Shown here piece by piece: positions 9,694 to 18,198 of a stretch of 64,000 nucleotides of DNA. How positions within the stretch are numbered: position 1 is the stretch's first letter; every line of letters starts with the position of its first letter. A program made the translations under genes and the position numbers. The notes beneath the pieces were generated by a model that worked only from the letters and a program-made list of their open reading frames with translations, was not told the DNA's origin and did not search any database. Origin of the DNA: Pseudogulbenkiania sp. (GTDB taxonomy: Bacteria > Pseudomonadota > Gammaproteobacteria > Burkholderiales > Chromobacteriaceae); the NCBI GenBank assembly GCA_018260425.1, contig JAGLBD010000002.1:101478-165477 (forward strand), given 5' to 3'.

Positions 9694-11049
9694 TCAGTAT
9701 CCGATAGCAATCCAGTTAGCGGCCGCGATGGACCGAGCCGGTGTGGCTGCGACTGACCACACGTTGAATGTGAAGCCACCCCGGGTTGCGGGAGTACCAT
9801 CTAGCGAAAACACATAGGCCCCTGGGTTGACAGCAGCTCCTGAAATCGCAAAGCAGCCATTTGGGAAAACCATTGGAAAATTCCATGTTTGCGCGGCACC
9901 CAATGCCCCATTTACCGCGCCCCATTGGATGATCAGCCCACTCGGCAGCTTCTGCCATCCGTTACTTGCAATCGACGCGCCAAAAATCGATGATGCGCGG
10001 CCAAGTTGAAGCGCACCAGACATCAACCAAGTTCCACCACCTCGATATTCAAAATTTACCGTGTCACCAGTATTGATAGTCACCGACGACGGAGCAACCA
10101 CTCCGTCGGAAATTGAGTCACTGCCCTGAGGAATAACTGTAAAAGCAGCAGTTGCATTCGACCAAAATGAAATCTTTGCGCCGGCATACAAGGTTGAGGA
10201 TGGAGGCAAAGTGATGACAGACGCGATACCCCCGAAGCATTGAATCAGTTGTCCCGCATTGGCTGCAGTCAATGTCGTGCTCGCATTAAGTACCGTGACA
10301 CCGGCATCATTCCCCAGCGCCCGCTGCACAAACTCGGTCGTCGCCAGCTTGGTCGACTTATCGAACTGGGCCGGGCTCTGCATCAGGCTTGGCGACAGGC
10401 CCAGCATGGCCGGGTTGATATAGGGTATCCCCGGCATGGCAGTGATGTGCTGCGCCGTAACGGTGGTCTGGCCGTTAAGTACCGTGATCACCCACAGTCC
10501 GACATTGCCGGTGTCCGGTGCCGGGGTTTGCTGATTGCCACTCGGTGCGGCAATGCCGGCCTTGAGACTGACCACGGCAACCCCGTCTCTGGCCGTTGCC
10601 TGACTTTGGCCATTATTGCCTTGGCCGGTAAAGGGTTGGGAAGGATTGGCACTGTTGTAGTACGGCAGTACCGCCGGGTTGATGTCCTGATCCTGATAGG
10701 CCACCTGCACCAGGTAATTGATGGCCAGGCCGGTGGCGGTCGGTGGCGTCAGGGTCAGACTCACCGAATCTGGCAAGATGCCTTGCTTGAGAACGGTGTG
10801 GGCGGTATCGCCCGGCAAGGTCGACCATGGGCTGGCCTCCACGGACTGCAGGGCATAAATGTTGCCCGGGGCGATGTTGACCTGCAGGCTGGCCGGGGCC
10901 GTCGGTGTGCAGGCAAATCCCGATACGCAGGGGCCAGAGCCCAGAATGTCCTGCATGAGCTTGCCCATGCCGGTCATCATGTCTCTACCCATGTTCAGCA
11001 AGACGGTTTCCGGGAGAACCTGACCGGGATAGACTGTTTCACGGCGCAT
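9694..11049 (-). CDS. Tail fibre protein, copy 1
   Basis: 451 aa; ends with tip module including WQKLPSGLIIQWG typical of Mu/P2-like tail fibres; upstream of Tfa. Confidence 0.85.
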   Translation of the reverse strand: MRRETVYPGQVLPETVLLNMGRDMMTGMGKLMQDILGSGPCVSGFACTPTAPASLQVNIAPGNIYALQSVEASPWSTLPGDTAHTVLKQGILPDSVSLTLTPPTATGLAINYLVQVAYQDQDINPAVLPYYNSANPSQPFTGQGNNGQSQATARDGVAVVSLKAGIAAPSGNQQTPAPDTGNVGLWVITVLNGQTTVTAQHITAMPGIPYINPAMLGLSPSLMQSPAQFDKSTKLATTEFVQRALGNDAGVTVLNASTTLTAANAGQLIQCFGGIASVITLPPSSTLYAGAKISFWSNATAAFTVIPQGSDSISDGVVAPSSVTINTGDTVNFEYRGGGTWLMSGALQLGRASSIFGASIASNGWQKLPSGLIIQWGAVNGALGAAQTWNFPMVFPNGCFAISGAAVNPGAYVFSLDGTPATRGGFTFNVWSVAATPARSIAAANWIAIGY

Positions 11050-11060
11050 GTGTGCTCCAT

Positions 11061-11085
11061 AAAAAAAGACCGCATCAGACGGTCA
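11061..11085 (-). terminator. Terminator-like hairpin upstream of fibre 1 (degenerate copy)
   Basis: Minus strand gaccgtctgatgcggtcttttttt. Confidence 0.55.
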
Positions 11086-11180
11086 TTGGGTTAAGTAAAA
11101 CAACTCGACAAAAATCAGCTGGCAATGCATGTCCACACCAGCGTGCCGACGGGTTTGACGGCATTGCTGGCCGTCAGGAT
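11086..11180 (-). pseudogene. Duplicated 3' fragment of tail protein I gene
   Basis: Near-identical to 13198-13293 (aaaaatcagctggc[a/g]atgc[a/g]tgtccacaccagcgtgccgac). Confidence 0.8.
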
Positions 11181-11340
11181 AAGTGCGGCAGATCGACACG
11201 GTGAAACAGCACCCGGCGCAACACATGCGCCAGTGCCGTGGCAATGAACGCGCAACCGGCAAACTCGACAGACGTAGCGGCGGCGGCCGGCAAGCCAACG
11301 GCGGACAGGTTGATCACATCAGGAACCACGGTTTGCATAT
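11181..11340 (-). pseudogene. Duplicated, internally deleted holin-gene fragment
   Basis: Near-identical to 9006-9217 (gcagatcgacacggtgaaacagcacccggcgcaacacatgcgcca) with a ~60 bp deletion. Confidence 0.8.
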
Positions 11341-11354
11341 CAGACTCCTGAAAG

Positions 11355-11376
11355 CAAAAAACCCGCCGAAGCGGGT
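11355..11376 (-). terminator. Intrinsic-terminator-like hairpin downstream of fibre cassette 2
   Basis: Minus strand acccgcttcggcgggttttttgctt. Confidence 0.8.
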
Positions 11377-11813
11377 CAGGATTGAGTCAGCGCAGCGAGC
11401 CAGTCAGGCGGTGCTGGCCACGAAACAGCAGCGGGAAATCCCTTCTGAAGCGGCACGTCGCGCAAGGCCTGGCGATAGGCCATCAAGGCCGAGTACTGGG
11501 CACTGGTCAGCGAGGTTTTGAGAGAACCCTCGACCTGGTCGCGGTGCCGGGCAACGATCCAGTCTATCTGGCCAACCAGCGTATCCCGTTGCAGACGTGC
11601 GGAAGCCGCAAGTTGCTCAGCAGTCGGTGCAGGAGGATCGGCCAGAACCGGCTTGCCGTCAGCACCGGTGACGATTCGTTTGCCAGCCGACTGCCCATCC
11701 AGCAGGTCCCGGTACTGTTTGTCGGTGAGTTCGACGGCGTCGGAGGGGATGTCTCGACCATGGAGTTCGTGGCAGAAGAATCCGTTCGCTGAAGCACTAT
11801 AGAATGTGACCAT
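11376..11813 (-). CDS. Tail fibre assembly chaperone (Tfa-like), copy 2
   Basis: MVTFYSASANGFFCHELHGRDIPSDAVELTDKQYRDLLDGQSAGKRI; near-identical to copy 1. Confidence 0.85.
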   Translation of the reverse strand: MVTFYSASANGFFCHELHGRDIPSDAVELTDKQYRDLLDGQSAGKRIVTGADGKPVLADPPAPTAEQLAASARLQRDTLVGQIDWIVARHRDQVEGSLKTSLTSAQYSALMAYRQALRDVPLQKGFPAAVSWPAPPDWLAALTQS

Positions 11814-11815
11814 TT

Positions 11816-13162
11816 TTACCATCCAATATGAATTGCCGAGTAGAGGGTGTCTGCGCCAGTCCACACTGCTAGCCTCCACTGAGACAGACTCACTTTTTCA
11901 TACGTAGCTGACACGGTGATATCGCCTACCGTATCCTGTGCAGTCAGAACTGTGCACAGATGCGTTTTTGTGAACGCCGAGGGAAAATTGAACGTAGTCC
12001 GCACACCATTTGCCACAGGCGATAAAACATTCTGAAATTGGATGATCAACCCTGATGGCAGACGCTGCCATCCATCACCAGATAGTGCCGCAGCAAAAAC
12101 AGATGAAAACTGGAGTTGCTGGCTTCCGGAAAAAACCCAGACACCCGCGGCTTGCAACGTAATCTCTGCCGAATCCCCTGGGCCCAGCACGCAGGATCGA
12201 GTTACCCCGCTCCCCATTGCAAATAATCCATCCCCGCTTCCAGCTGAAATAGTGACAGGATAAGTCGACGCGTTATAGAGCATGTATCGCGAGCCAAAGA
12301 CAATGCTGCTAGAAACAGGCAAACCAAGGGATAAAGGCTGCGCGCCACCAACCTGGAGTAGTTGCCCAAGCTGAGCTGCGGTCAAAGTCCCGCTATAGTA
12401 AACAGGCTGACAACCGCTCACATTCCCCAACGCCCGCTGCACAAACTCGGTCGTCGCCAGCTTGGTCGACTTGTCGAACTGGGCCGGGCTCTGAAGCAGG
12501 CTTGGGGTCATGCCCAGCATTGAGGGGTTGATGTAGGGCGCACCCGGCATGGCGGCGATGTGCTGCGCCGTGACGGTGGTCTGGCCGTTAAGTACCGTGA
12601 TCACCCACAGTCCGACATTGCCGGTGTCCGGTGCCGGGGTTTGCTGATTGCCACTCGGTGCGGCAATGCCGGCCTTGAGACTGACCACGGCAACCCCGTC
12701 TCTGGCCGTTGCCTGACTTTGGCCATTATTGCCTTGGCCGGTAAAGGGTTGGGAAGGATTGGCACTGTTGTAGTACGGCAGTACCGCCGGGTTGATGTCC
12801 TGATCCTGATAGGTCACCTGTACCAGGTAATTGATGGCCAGGCCGGTAGCTGTGGGTGGCGTCAGGGTCAAACTCACCGGGTCTGGCAAGATGCCTTGCT
12901 TGAGAATGGTGTGAGCGGTATCGCCCGGCAAGGTCGACCAGGGGCTGGCTTCCACGGACTGCATGGCATAGATGTTGCCCGGGGCAATGTTGACCTGCAG
13001 GCTGGCCGGGGCCGTCGGCGTGCAGGCAAATCCCGAAACGCAGGGGCCAGAGCCCAGAATGTCCTGCATGAGCTTGCCCATGCCGGTCATCATGTCTCTA
13101 CCCATGTTCAGCAAGACGGTTTCCGGGAGAACCTGACCCGGATAGACAGTTTCACGGCGCAT
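11816..13162 (-). CDS. Tail fibre protein, copy 2
   Basis: 448 aa; first ~247 aa near-identical to copy 1, tip different. Confidence 0.85.
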   Translation of the reverse strand: MRRETVYPGQVLPETVLLNMGRDMMTGMGKLMQDILGSGPCVSGFACTPTAPASLQVNIAPGNIYAMQSVEASPWSTLPGDTAHTILKQGILPDPVSLTLTPPTATGLAINYLVQVTYQDQDINPAVLPYYNSANPSQPFTGQGNNGQSQATARDGVAVVSLKAGIAAPSGNQQTPAPDTGNVGLWVITVLNGQTTVTAQHIAAMPGAPYINPSMLGMTPSLLQSPAQFDKSTKLATTEFVQRALGNVSGCQPVYYSGTLTAAQLGQLLQVGGAQPLSLGLPVSSSIVFGSRYMLYNASTYPVTISAGSGDGLFAMGSGVTRSCVLGPGDSAEITLQAAGVWVFSGSQQLQFSSVFAAALSGDGWQRLPSGLIIQFQNVLSPVANGVRTTFNFPSAFTKTHLCTVLTAQDTVGDITVSATYEKVSLSQWRLAVWTGADTLYSAIHIGW

Positions 13163-13173
13163 GTGTGCTCCAT

Positions 13174-13197
13174 AAAAAAAGACCGCATCAGGCGGTC
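13174..13197 (-). terminator. Intrinsic-terminator-like hairpin between tail I and fibre 2
   Basis: Minus strand gaccgcctgatgcggtcttttttta. Confidence 0.75.
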
Positions 13198-13227
13198 ATT
13201 GGGTGAAGTAAAACAACTCAACAAAAA

Positions 13228-13878
13228 TCAGCTGGCGATGCGTGTCCACACCAGCGTGCCGACCGGCTTGACGGCATTGATGGCCGTCAGGATGTCGGCG
13301 TCGGTCACGGCAGGCTGGATCATGCTATAGGGGGTCAGCACCGCCCCCTGACCCGTAGTAAAGACCGGGGTCGCAATACCGGGATAACCTGCAGCCCCGT
13401 TGCCAAGCGGCCGGAACACCGTGACAAAGGCCTGATAGGGCATGGCAAACGAGCCGATGCACCCGGCACTGCCCAGAGCCAGATTCACCCCGAGCGCACC
13501 ACAATCGGCAATGCGGGCCGGTTCAATGACTACCGGTTTACGTCCGGTCAGATCAGTCAGCACCCGCTCGATGGCCTGGCGGGTACCCCGCTCGCGAAAC
13601 AAGGCAATACGAATCCGGTTCCTGAAACTGCTATCGGACTGGTTGGCGCCACGTCGCAGCTCATCGCCAAAAAAGTCGCGTGCCAGCAGATCCAGAAACA
13701 TATCGGACATGCTTTTCAAGCGGAGCTGGTCACGGGCATAGCCATACAAAGAGAAAAACCATGCGTGCGCCGTCGCCAGTCCGGCAAGCACGGCATCCAG
13801 CACCGGGTTGGCATCACCGAACCAGGGTGGTAGCCGGGCCGCCAGCCGCTGAACAATGTTGCTTGAATCACCTTTCAT
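13228..13878 (-). CDS. Phage tail protein I family (Mu gp48-like) baseplate protein
   Basis: RLAARLPPWFGDANPVLDAVLAGLATAHAWFFSLYGYARDQLRLKSMSDMFLDLLARDFFGDELRR; ATG overlaps upstream TGA. Confidence 0.75.
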   Translation of the reverse strand: MKGDSSNIVQRLAARLPPWFGDANPVLDAVLAGLATAHAWFFSLYGYARDQLRLKSMSDMFLDLLARDFFGDELRRGANQSDSSFRNRIRIALFRERGTRQAIERVLTDLTGRKPVVIEPARIADCGALGVNLALGSAGCIGSFAMPYQAFVTVFRPLGNGAAGYPGIATPVFTTGQGAVLTPYSMIQPAVTDADILTAINAVKPVGTLVWTRIAS

Positions 13879-15002
13879 CAGCTCACCCCCACATCGACAG
13901 ACTTGATGACCTGCTGTCCGGATGCCAGCAAATCGGCACTCCCGCCATTCACGGTCACCCCGGTCACATTGGTGATGGCCGGACTGACGCCATAGGCCAG
14001 ACTGACCAGCATCGACCATGGCAGTGACTGCCCCAGCTTCAGGCTATTCACGTAGGAAAGAATGGCCTGTCGCACCAAGGCCGCCGCCGCGGCATGCTCG
14101 ACCGAACCGTCGGTGGTCACGGACAAACGAATCACTGCCAGCAGCCGAACCGGCTTAAACACGGCAAAGGTACTGGTAAAGGGCCGAACCTGATCGATGG
14201 CGTTATAGGCGGACGACAGGGTGGTCGAGGTCGGACTTCCCGTGCCGTCATCCACCACCACATAGAAAAAGCCTGGTTGCAGTGCTCCTTCATACGTCTG
14301 GTTCTCCACCACCTTGCAGCTCATGCCCTGCCCCATCGACAACACCGCGTACTCGACCGCCGCCCGGGTTGCCTTGGACAAGCTGGCCACCCACGCCACA
14401 AAACGGCGACGTGCGGCCTCATCCGCTTCGGCATCCTGCCCTGCCGACATCGGCGCAGCATTGATGCAACGGTCGATGCCGGGCAAGGCCCCGGTGATCT
14501 GGGTCACGCTACCGGCCAGCGTATTGCCGGCAGCACCATCGTGGATGGCCACCACCGGCACCTCGATCGCCGCGACGCCTGCCGCCAGCGCATACCCGCC
14601 CTGATCATCGGACCATGCCGGATTCGCTGTATCCGGCACCACCCGGTAACTCTGGCTGCCATCCGCCGTTTGCACGGTGGAGCCAGCCGGGATCAGCGCC
14701 GGCATACCGGGAGAAAACCGGCTGAAGGTCACGCGCCCCCGGGCGGGAACTGCCGGCAGCCGGGCAAAGCCAAAATCCGCCAGCCAACTGTCCAGATCCG
14801 CACCGGAGCAGGTCGCCGCCCGGGTCGTCGCCAACAGGTTCAGCACCAACTGCTGCAGCCACTGCACCACGCTGGCATTGCTCTCTGCCAACGCGCGCAT
14901 CAAGGAACCAACCGAGGTATCGACCAGCCCGGCTGCCCGAGCCTGAATGGCCGTTACCTGCTCACTGACCAATTGAGGCCAGGTTTTTATCGTGAACGCC
15001 AT
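13878..15002 (-). CDS. Baseplate J-like protein (Mu gp47-like)
   Basis: 374 aa; GSLMRALAESNASVVQWLQQLVLNLLATTRAATCSGADLDSWLADFGFARLPAVPARGRVTFSR, typical baseplate J N-terminus. Confidence 0.85.
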   Translation of the reverse strand: MAFTIKTWPQLVSEQVTAIQARAAGLVDTSVGSLMRALAESNASVVQWLQQLVLNLLATTRAATCSGADLDSWLADFGFARLPAVPARGRVTFSRFSPGMPALIPAGSTVQTADGSQSYRVVPDTANPAWSDDQGGYALAAGVAAIEVPVVAIHDGAAGNTLAGSVTQITGALPGIDRCINAAPMSAGQDAEADEAARRRFVAWVASLSKATRAAVEYAVLSMGQGMSCKVVENQTYEGALQPGFFYVVVDDGTGSPTSTTLSSAYNAIDQVRPFTSTFAVFKPVRLLAVIRLSVTTDGSVEHAAAAALVRQAILSYVNSLKLGQSLPWSMLVSLAYGVSPAITNVTGVTVNGGSADLLASGQQVIKSVDVGVS

Positions 15003-15007
15003 GAGTT

Positions 15008-15373
15008 TTACCTATCGAGAGTGAAAGCAAGGTTCTGCCACTGCCCGCTCGGGACATCCTGATATCGGATATCCACGGCCACCCCGTCTTGCAGTGCGGT
15101 GACCGCTACGTCGGGCCGGGGGGTGCGTGCGATGGCGCTTTCCAGTTGCAGTTGCGCCATGATCAAGGCCCGGATTGCCTGGATGTCCAGTACCGCACCG
15201 ACAAAACGACCAATGCCGGCACCGTAGTCCGGATGCGCCTGATAGTCGCCGGGGTTGGTGGCAAGACGCCGCAACAGCCGTTGTTTGCCACACTCCGGAC
15301 CCGATACCGGCTGCAGGTCTCCGGTTGCCGAAATCGACAGGTCACTCCCGACGTAATGGAACAGATCTCTCAT
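15008..15373 (-). CDS. Baseplate wedge protein, GpW/Mu gp46-like
   Basis: CGKQRLLRRLATNPGDYQAHPDYGAGIGRFVGA. Confidence 0.8.
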   Translation of the reverse strand: MRDLFHYVGSDLSISATGDLQPVSGPECGKQRLLRRLATNPGDYQAHPDYGAGIGRFVGAVLDIQAIRALIMAQLQLESAIARTPRPDVAVTALQDGVAVDIRYQDVPSGQWQNLAFTLDR

Positions 15374-16011
15374 TGCGGACCTCCCGTCTTGCCGCCATGC
15401 GTATCGGCATGACAGTGACTGCGCACACTGATGCCGGCGGCCAGTACATCATCACGCGCCGAAACACTGCCGCCAAACGAGGCATTGCCACCACCGCCGC
15501 TCCCTTGACTCAAGGCGCCGTCGATCAGCAATTGCCCGGTGATGTGCGTCGCCGGCGCATCAAGCGTCACCCCTTGTGCCGAGACTTTTACCACCCCGCC
15601 GGCGGTAACCTGCACATCGGTGGCCGCCTGCAACTCGACGGTGCCATCGTTATGGAATTTCAGAGCCGAGCCCGAAGCGTGCACCAGCCAGCCCTCCCCG
15701 GCCGGAACGTTCAATGGACGCTCGACATCGCTGTAAAAGCGCATGGATGCCACACCGGCATCAATGTCCCCCTCCTGAAACTCCACTTCGATGGTCTCGC
15801 CCATGGCCGGCGCAAAAAAGGCGCCCCAGCCGTTCCCGACCCACGGCGAGCCGAGCGGAATCCAGCCGGTCTCCACTCCGGAAGGTTGCAGTTTCACCTT
15901 CACGGCAAACTGGCCCGGGTCATAGGCCGAGATGACCCCGAGACGGGTCCGCATCGTGTCATCGGCACGCCGCGACCTCGCTGCAATCTGGTTTTGCCAT
16001 TGCGCAATCAT
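15370..16011 (-). CDS. Baseplate assembly protein V/Mu gp45-like spike
   Basis: VELQAATDVQVTAGGVVKVSAQGVTLDAPATHITGQLLIDG beta-repeat spike; gene order. Confidence 0.8.
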   Translation of the reverse strand: MIAQWQNQIAARSRRADDTMRTRLGVISAYDPGQFAVKVKLQPSGVETGWIPLGSPWVGNGWGAFFAPAMGETIEVEFQEGDIDAGVASMRFYSDVERPLNVPAGEGWLVHASGSALKFHNDGTVELQAATDVQVTAGGVVKVSAQGVTLDAPATHITGQLLIDGALSQGSGGGGNASFGGSVSARDDVLAAGISVRSHCHADTHGGKTGGPQ

Positions 16012-17105
16012 TCGTTTCCTCCCTGTGTTGCCGGATTGTGGTTCTTGGCGCTGACCGTCATGCTGTAACCACTACCGACATCAAAACTACGGCGCACGCT
16101 GTCGGCGTAGTAATACTGGTCAAACTCGCTGTCGGTACCGACCACTTCGATCACATCCTGCGGCGTCAGCAAGTTGTCGCCCGGCAAGGTCACTTCCAGC
16201 TTCATCTCGTGGCGAGTGATTTCGCCATACAGGCTTTTGGCCTTTTGCAACGCCGCCTCGCGAGTCAAATTGGGAAAGGTGAAGTGATACGGACGAACCT
16301 CCTTGTTGCCCGCGCCCTTGCTTCCGCCCTTACCCGGCGGGTAGACCACGGTAAAGCCCTGCTTTTGCCGCACATTGAAACTGGCCACCCGCACTTCCAC
16401 GCCCCGCGACAAGGTCAGTGCTCGCTCAAAGCGCAGACTTTTGGCGGTACTGACCGGTCCCGACTCCGTCTCGCGCCACTCGATGCGATAGGGGGTGACG
16501 GCGCCGGACTTCACGATGGGTTCAAAGTACAAGCACTCGCCCCGGACATGGCAGACAAACTCTTCCCGCCGCGCCAGATAACACAGCAAGTCCCACTCAC
16601 TCATTTCATCCTGCACTTGTACATGATCGATCTGGTAATAACTGCCGGCCTTGGCCGACGTTGCCGTCACCACCGCCTCGAACCCCAGCCCGGCCGCAAT
16701 TCGCTCCACGATCTGCGAGGCCGTCAGGTTGCGCCACTTGCAGGAGGTTTTACGGTCGGACAGCAAGGCCGTCAGGTCGCGTCCCTCCAGCGTGATGGTG
16801 CGGGCAGTCGGGTCGAACTGCAGCGAATCGGCATCGCCGACGAGCCAGGTCTGCATGCCGTTGACACCATCATCGAACTGGATTTCAACCCGAAAGGTGG
16901 TTTGCCTGGAAAACCAGTCGATATCGAACTCATCAGGCAGGTGTGACTGTGCAAACACCACACGAAAGGTGTCGGCACTCATGAAGGCATTGCTGTCCAC
17001 CTCCAGAGACAGCCAGCCGGTTACCTCCTGCTTGTTCAAAAAACAACGCCCGCGGGGTTCGCGGGCGTAAGACTCGGTTTGACGCTGTGTGTCTGTTGGA
17101 CTCAT
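16008..17105 (-). CDS. Phage late control D/VgrG-like baseplate hub (Mu gp44-like)
   Basis: GWLSLEVDSNAFMSADTFRVVFAQSHLPDEFDIDWFSRQTTFRVEIQFD...LEGRDLTALLSDRKTS. Confidence 0.8.
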   Translation of the reverse strand: MSPTDTQRQTESYAREPRGRCFLNKQEVTGWLSLEVDSNAFMSADTFRVVFAQSHLPDEFDIDWFSRQTTFRVEIQFDDGVNGMQTWLVGDADSLQFDPTARTITLEGRDLTALLSDRKTSCKWRNLTASQIVERIAAGLGFEAVVTATSAKAGSYYQIDHVQVQDEMSEWDLLCYLARREEFVCHVRGECLYFEPIVKSGAVTPYRIEWRETESGPVSTAKSLRFERALTLSRGVEVRVASFNVRQKQGFTVVYPPGKGGSKGAGNKEVRPYHFTFPNLTREAALQKAKSLYGEITRHEMKLEVTLPGDNLLTPQDVIEVVGTDSEFDQYYYADSVRRSFDVGSGYSMTVSAKNHNPATQGGNE

Positions 17106-18190
17106 AAGGGAAACCTTGCATCAGGGTGACGGAACGGGCCAACCGGAACAGGCGGAATCCGGATCGTGTTGACGCCTTCGGGCAGCACCGGGTCATCAAG
17201 ATGATTGGCCTGAGCGAGCAAGGGCCACAAGGTCACGTCGCCCAACTCCCGTGCCGCCACGTCATACAGGTCGCCCGCCGTCTGGGTAATGGTTTTGAGG
17301 GCCTGACCGGCCTTCGCCTCGGCTTTGGACAGCGACGCCGCGACCGTCCCCACCTTCGCCGCAAATACCGGCAACAGCTCCAGCTTCTTGCCGGCACCGG
17401 TCAGGGTATCCTGCAAGCGGTACAAGCCCGGCAACGCGACCGCCGCATCCAGCCGCTCCGTCATCTCCTGGGCCGCACGCGCTACCGGATTTCCCGGCAA
17501 CACGCCGCCTAGCGTCGCGACCGTCATGACCCCCTTCTCCAGAGTGGTAATGCGCTCCTTGACAACCTGCTGCACACTGACCAACTCGCTGACGATCGAC
17601 TGGGCTTTGGCCAGCCCCGCCGAGGCAAGGTCATGCGCCGTCCCGATCGCTTCTTGCAGGTTTTTTGCGGCAGCCATGATGGTCGAGTCGCCACTCTCCC
17701 CCGCCAAGGCTTGCGCCTCGCCAACCGCTTCGACCACCTCGCGACTGCTATCCGGCTCGTCTTCCGCCGGCTCGTCACTCACGCTGTCCAGCACCGTGCA
17801 GCGCAGGGTGTAGTCGATATGGGCATGGTCCCGATAGATTGAGTGATAGTTAGCCACCACCACGCGGTAGCGATACACGTCCCAGCTCAACAGCCACTCT
17901 TTTGCACCGCTGGCGAGCGCCCTGAGCGTCTGGTCCCGTTCCACCGCCGTCAAACCGGTCAGTGAGCCGGACCAGCTGACCGGTTCATAGAAGCTGCCCA
18001 TCGAGTCGACCACCCGCCCCCCGCCGACCAACTCGTGATCGACCAGACGTTGCTGGAGACTGGTTTCTATCGACTGCGGCAATTCATCATTCTTGAACTC
18101 GATATCCCCCAACGTCAGACGTGTCTCGCCCAGAATGTCCTGCTGCGCGGCGGACTCGTCGCCCCCCGCTACCACCTTGCTTATCGTCAT
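17102..18190 (-). CDS. Tail/baseplate protein (DNA circularisation-protein N-terminal-like, Mu gp43-like position)
   Basis: GGRVVDSMGSFYEPVSWSGSLTG...RYRVVVANYHSIYRDHAHIDYTLRCTVLD; synteny. Confidence 0.6.
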   Translation of the reverse strand: MTISKVVAGGDESAAQQDILGETRLTLGDIEFKNDELPQSIETSLQQRLVDHELVGGGRVVDSMGSFYEPVSWSGSLTGLTAVERDQTLRALASGAKEWLLSWDVYRYRVVVANYHSIYRDHAHIDYTLRCTVLDSVSDEPAEDEPDSSREVVEAVGEAQALAGESGDSTIMAAAKNLQEAIGTAHDLASAGLAKAQSIVSELVSVQQVVKERITTLEKGVMTVATLGGVLPGNPVARAAQEMTERLDAAVALPGLYRLQDTLTGAGKKLELLPVFAAKVGTVAASLSKAEAKAGQALKTITQTAGDLYDVAARELGDVTLWPLLAQANHLDDPVLPEGVNTIRIPPVPVGPFRHPDARFPL

Positions 18191-18198
18191 AGCTCACC

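Larger units (their letters stand above)
9006..13293. repeat. Direct tandem duplication (copy 1 9006-11180, copy 2 11181-13293) spanning holin 3' part, tfa, fibre and tail I 3' end
   Basis: Matched junctions: aagtgc[t/g]gcagatcg at 9006 and 11181; gccgtcaggat ending at 11180 and 13293. Confidence 0.85.

Noticed and set aside
10240-11094. 284-aa plus-strand ORF opposite the tail fibre (and the similar 12560-13330)
   Set aside because: Antisense to near-identical fibre shafts; present twice only because the cassette is duplicated
9694-13162. Diversity-generating retroelement or phase-variable inverted fibre segment
   Set aside because: No reverse transcriptase, no TR/VR pair noticed, no invertase, and the two cassettes are in direct (not inverted) orientation
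16038-16946. 302-aa plus-strand ORF in the baseplate region
   Set aside because: Antisense frame of the hub protein gene with no plausible family
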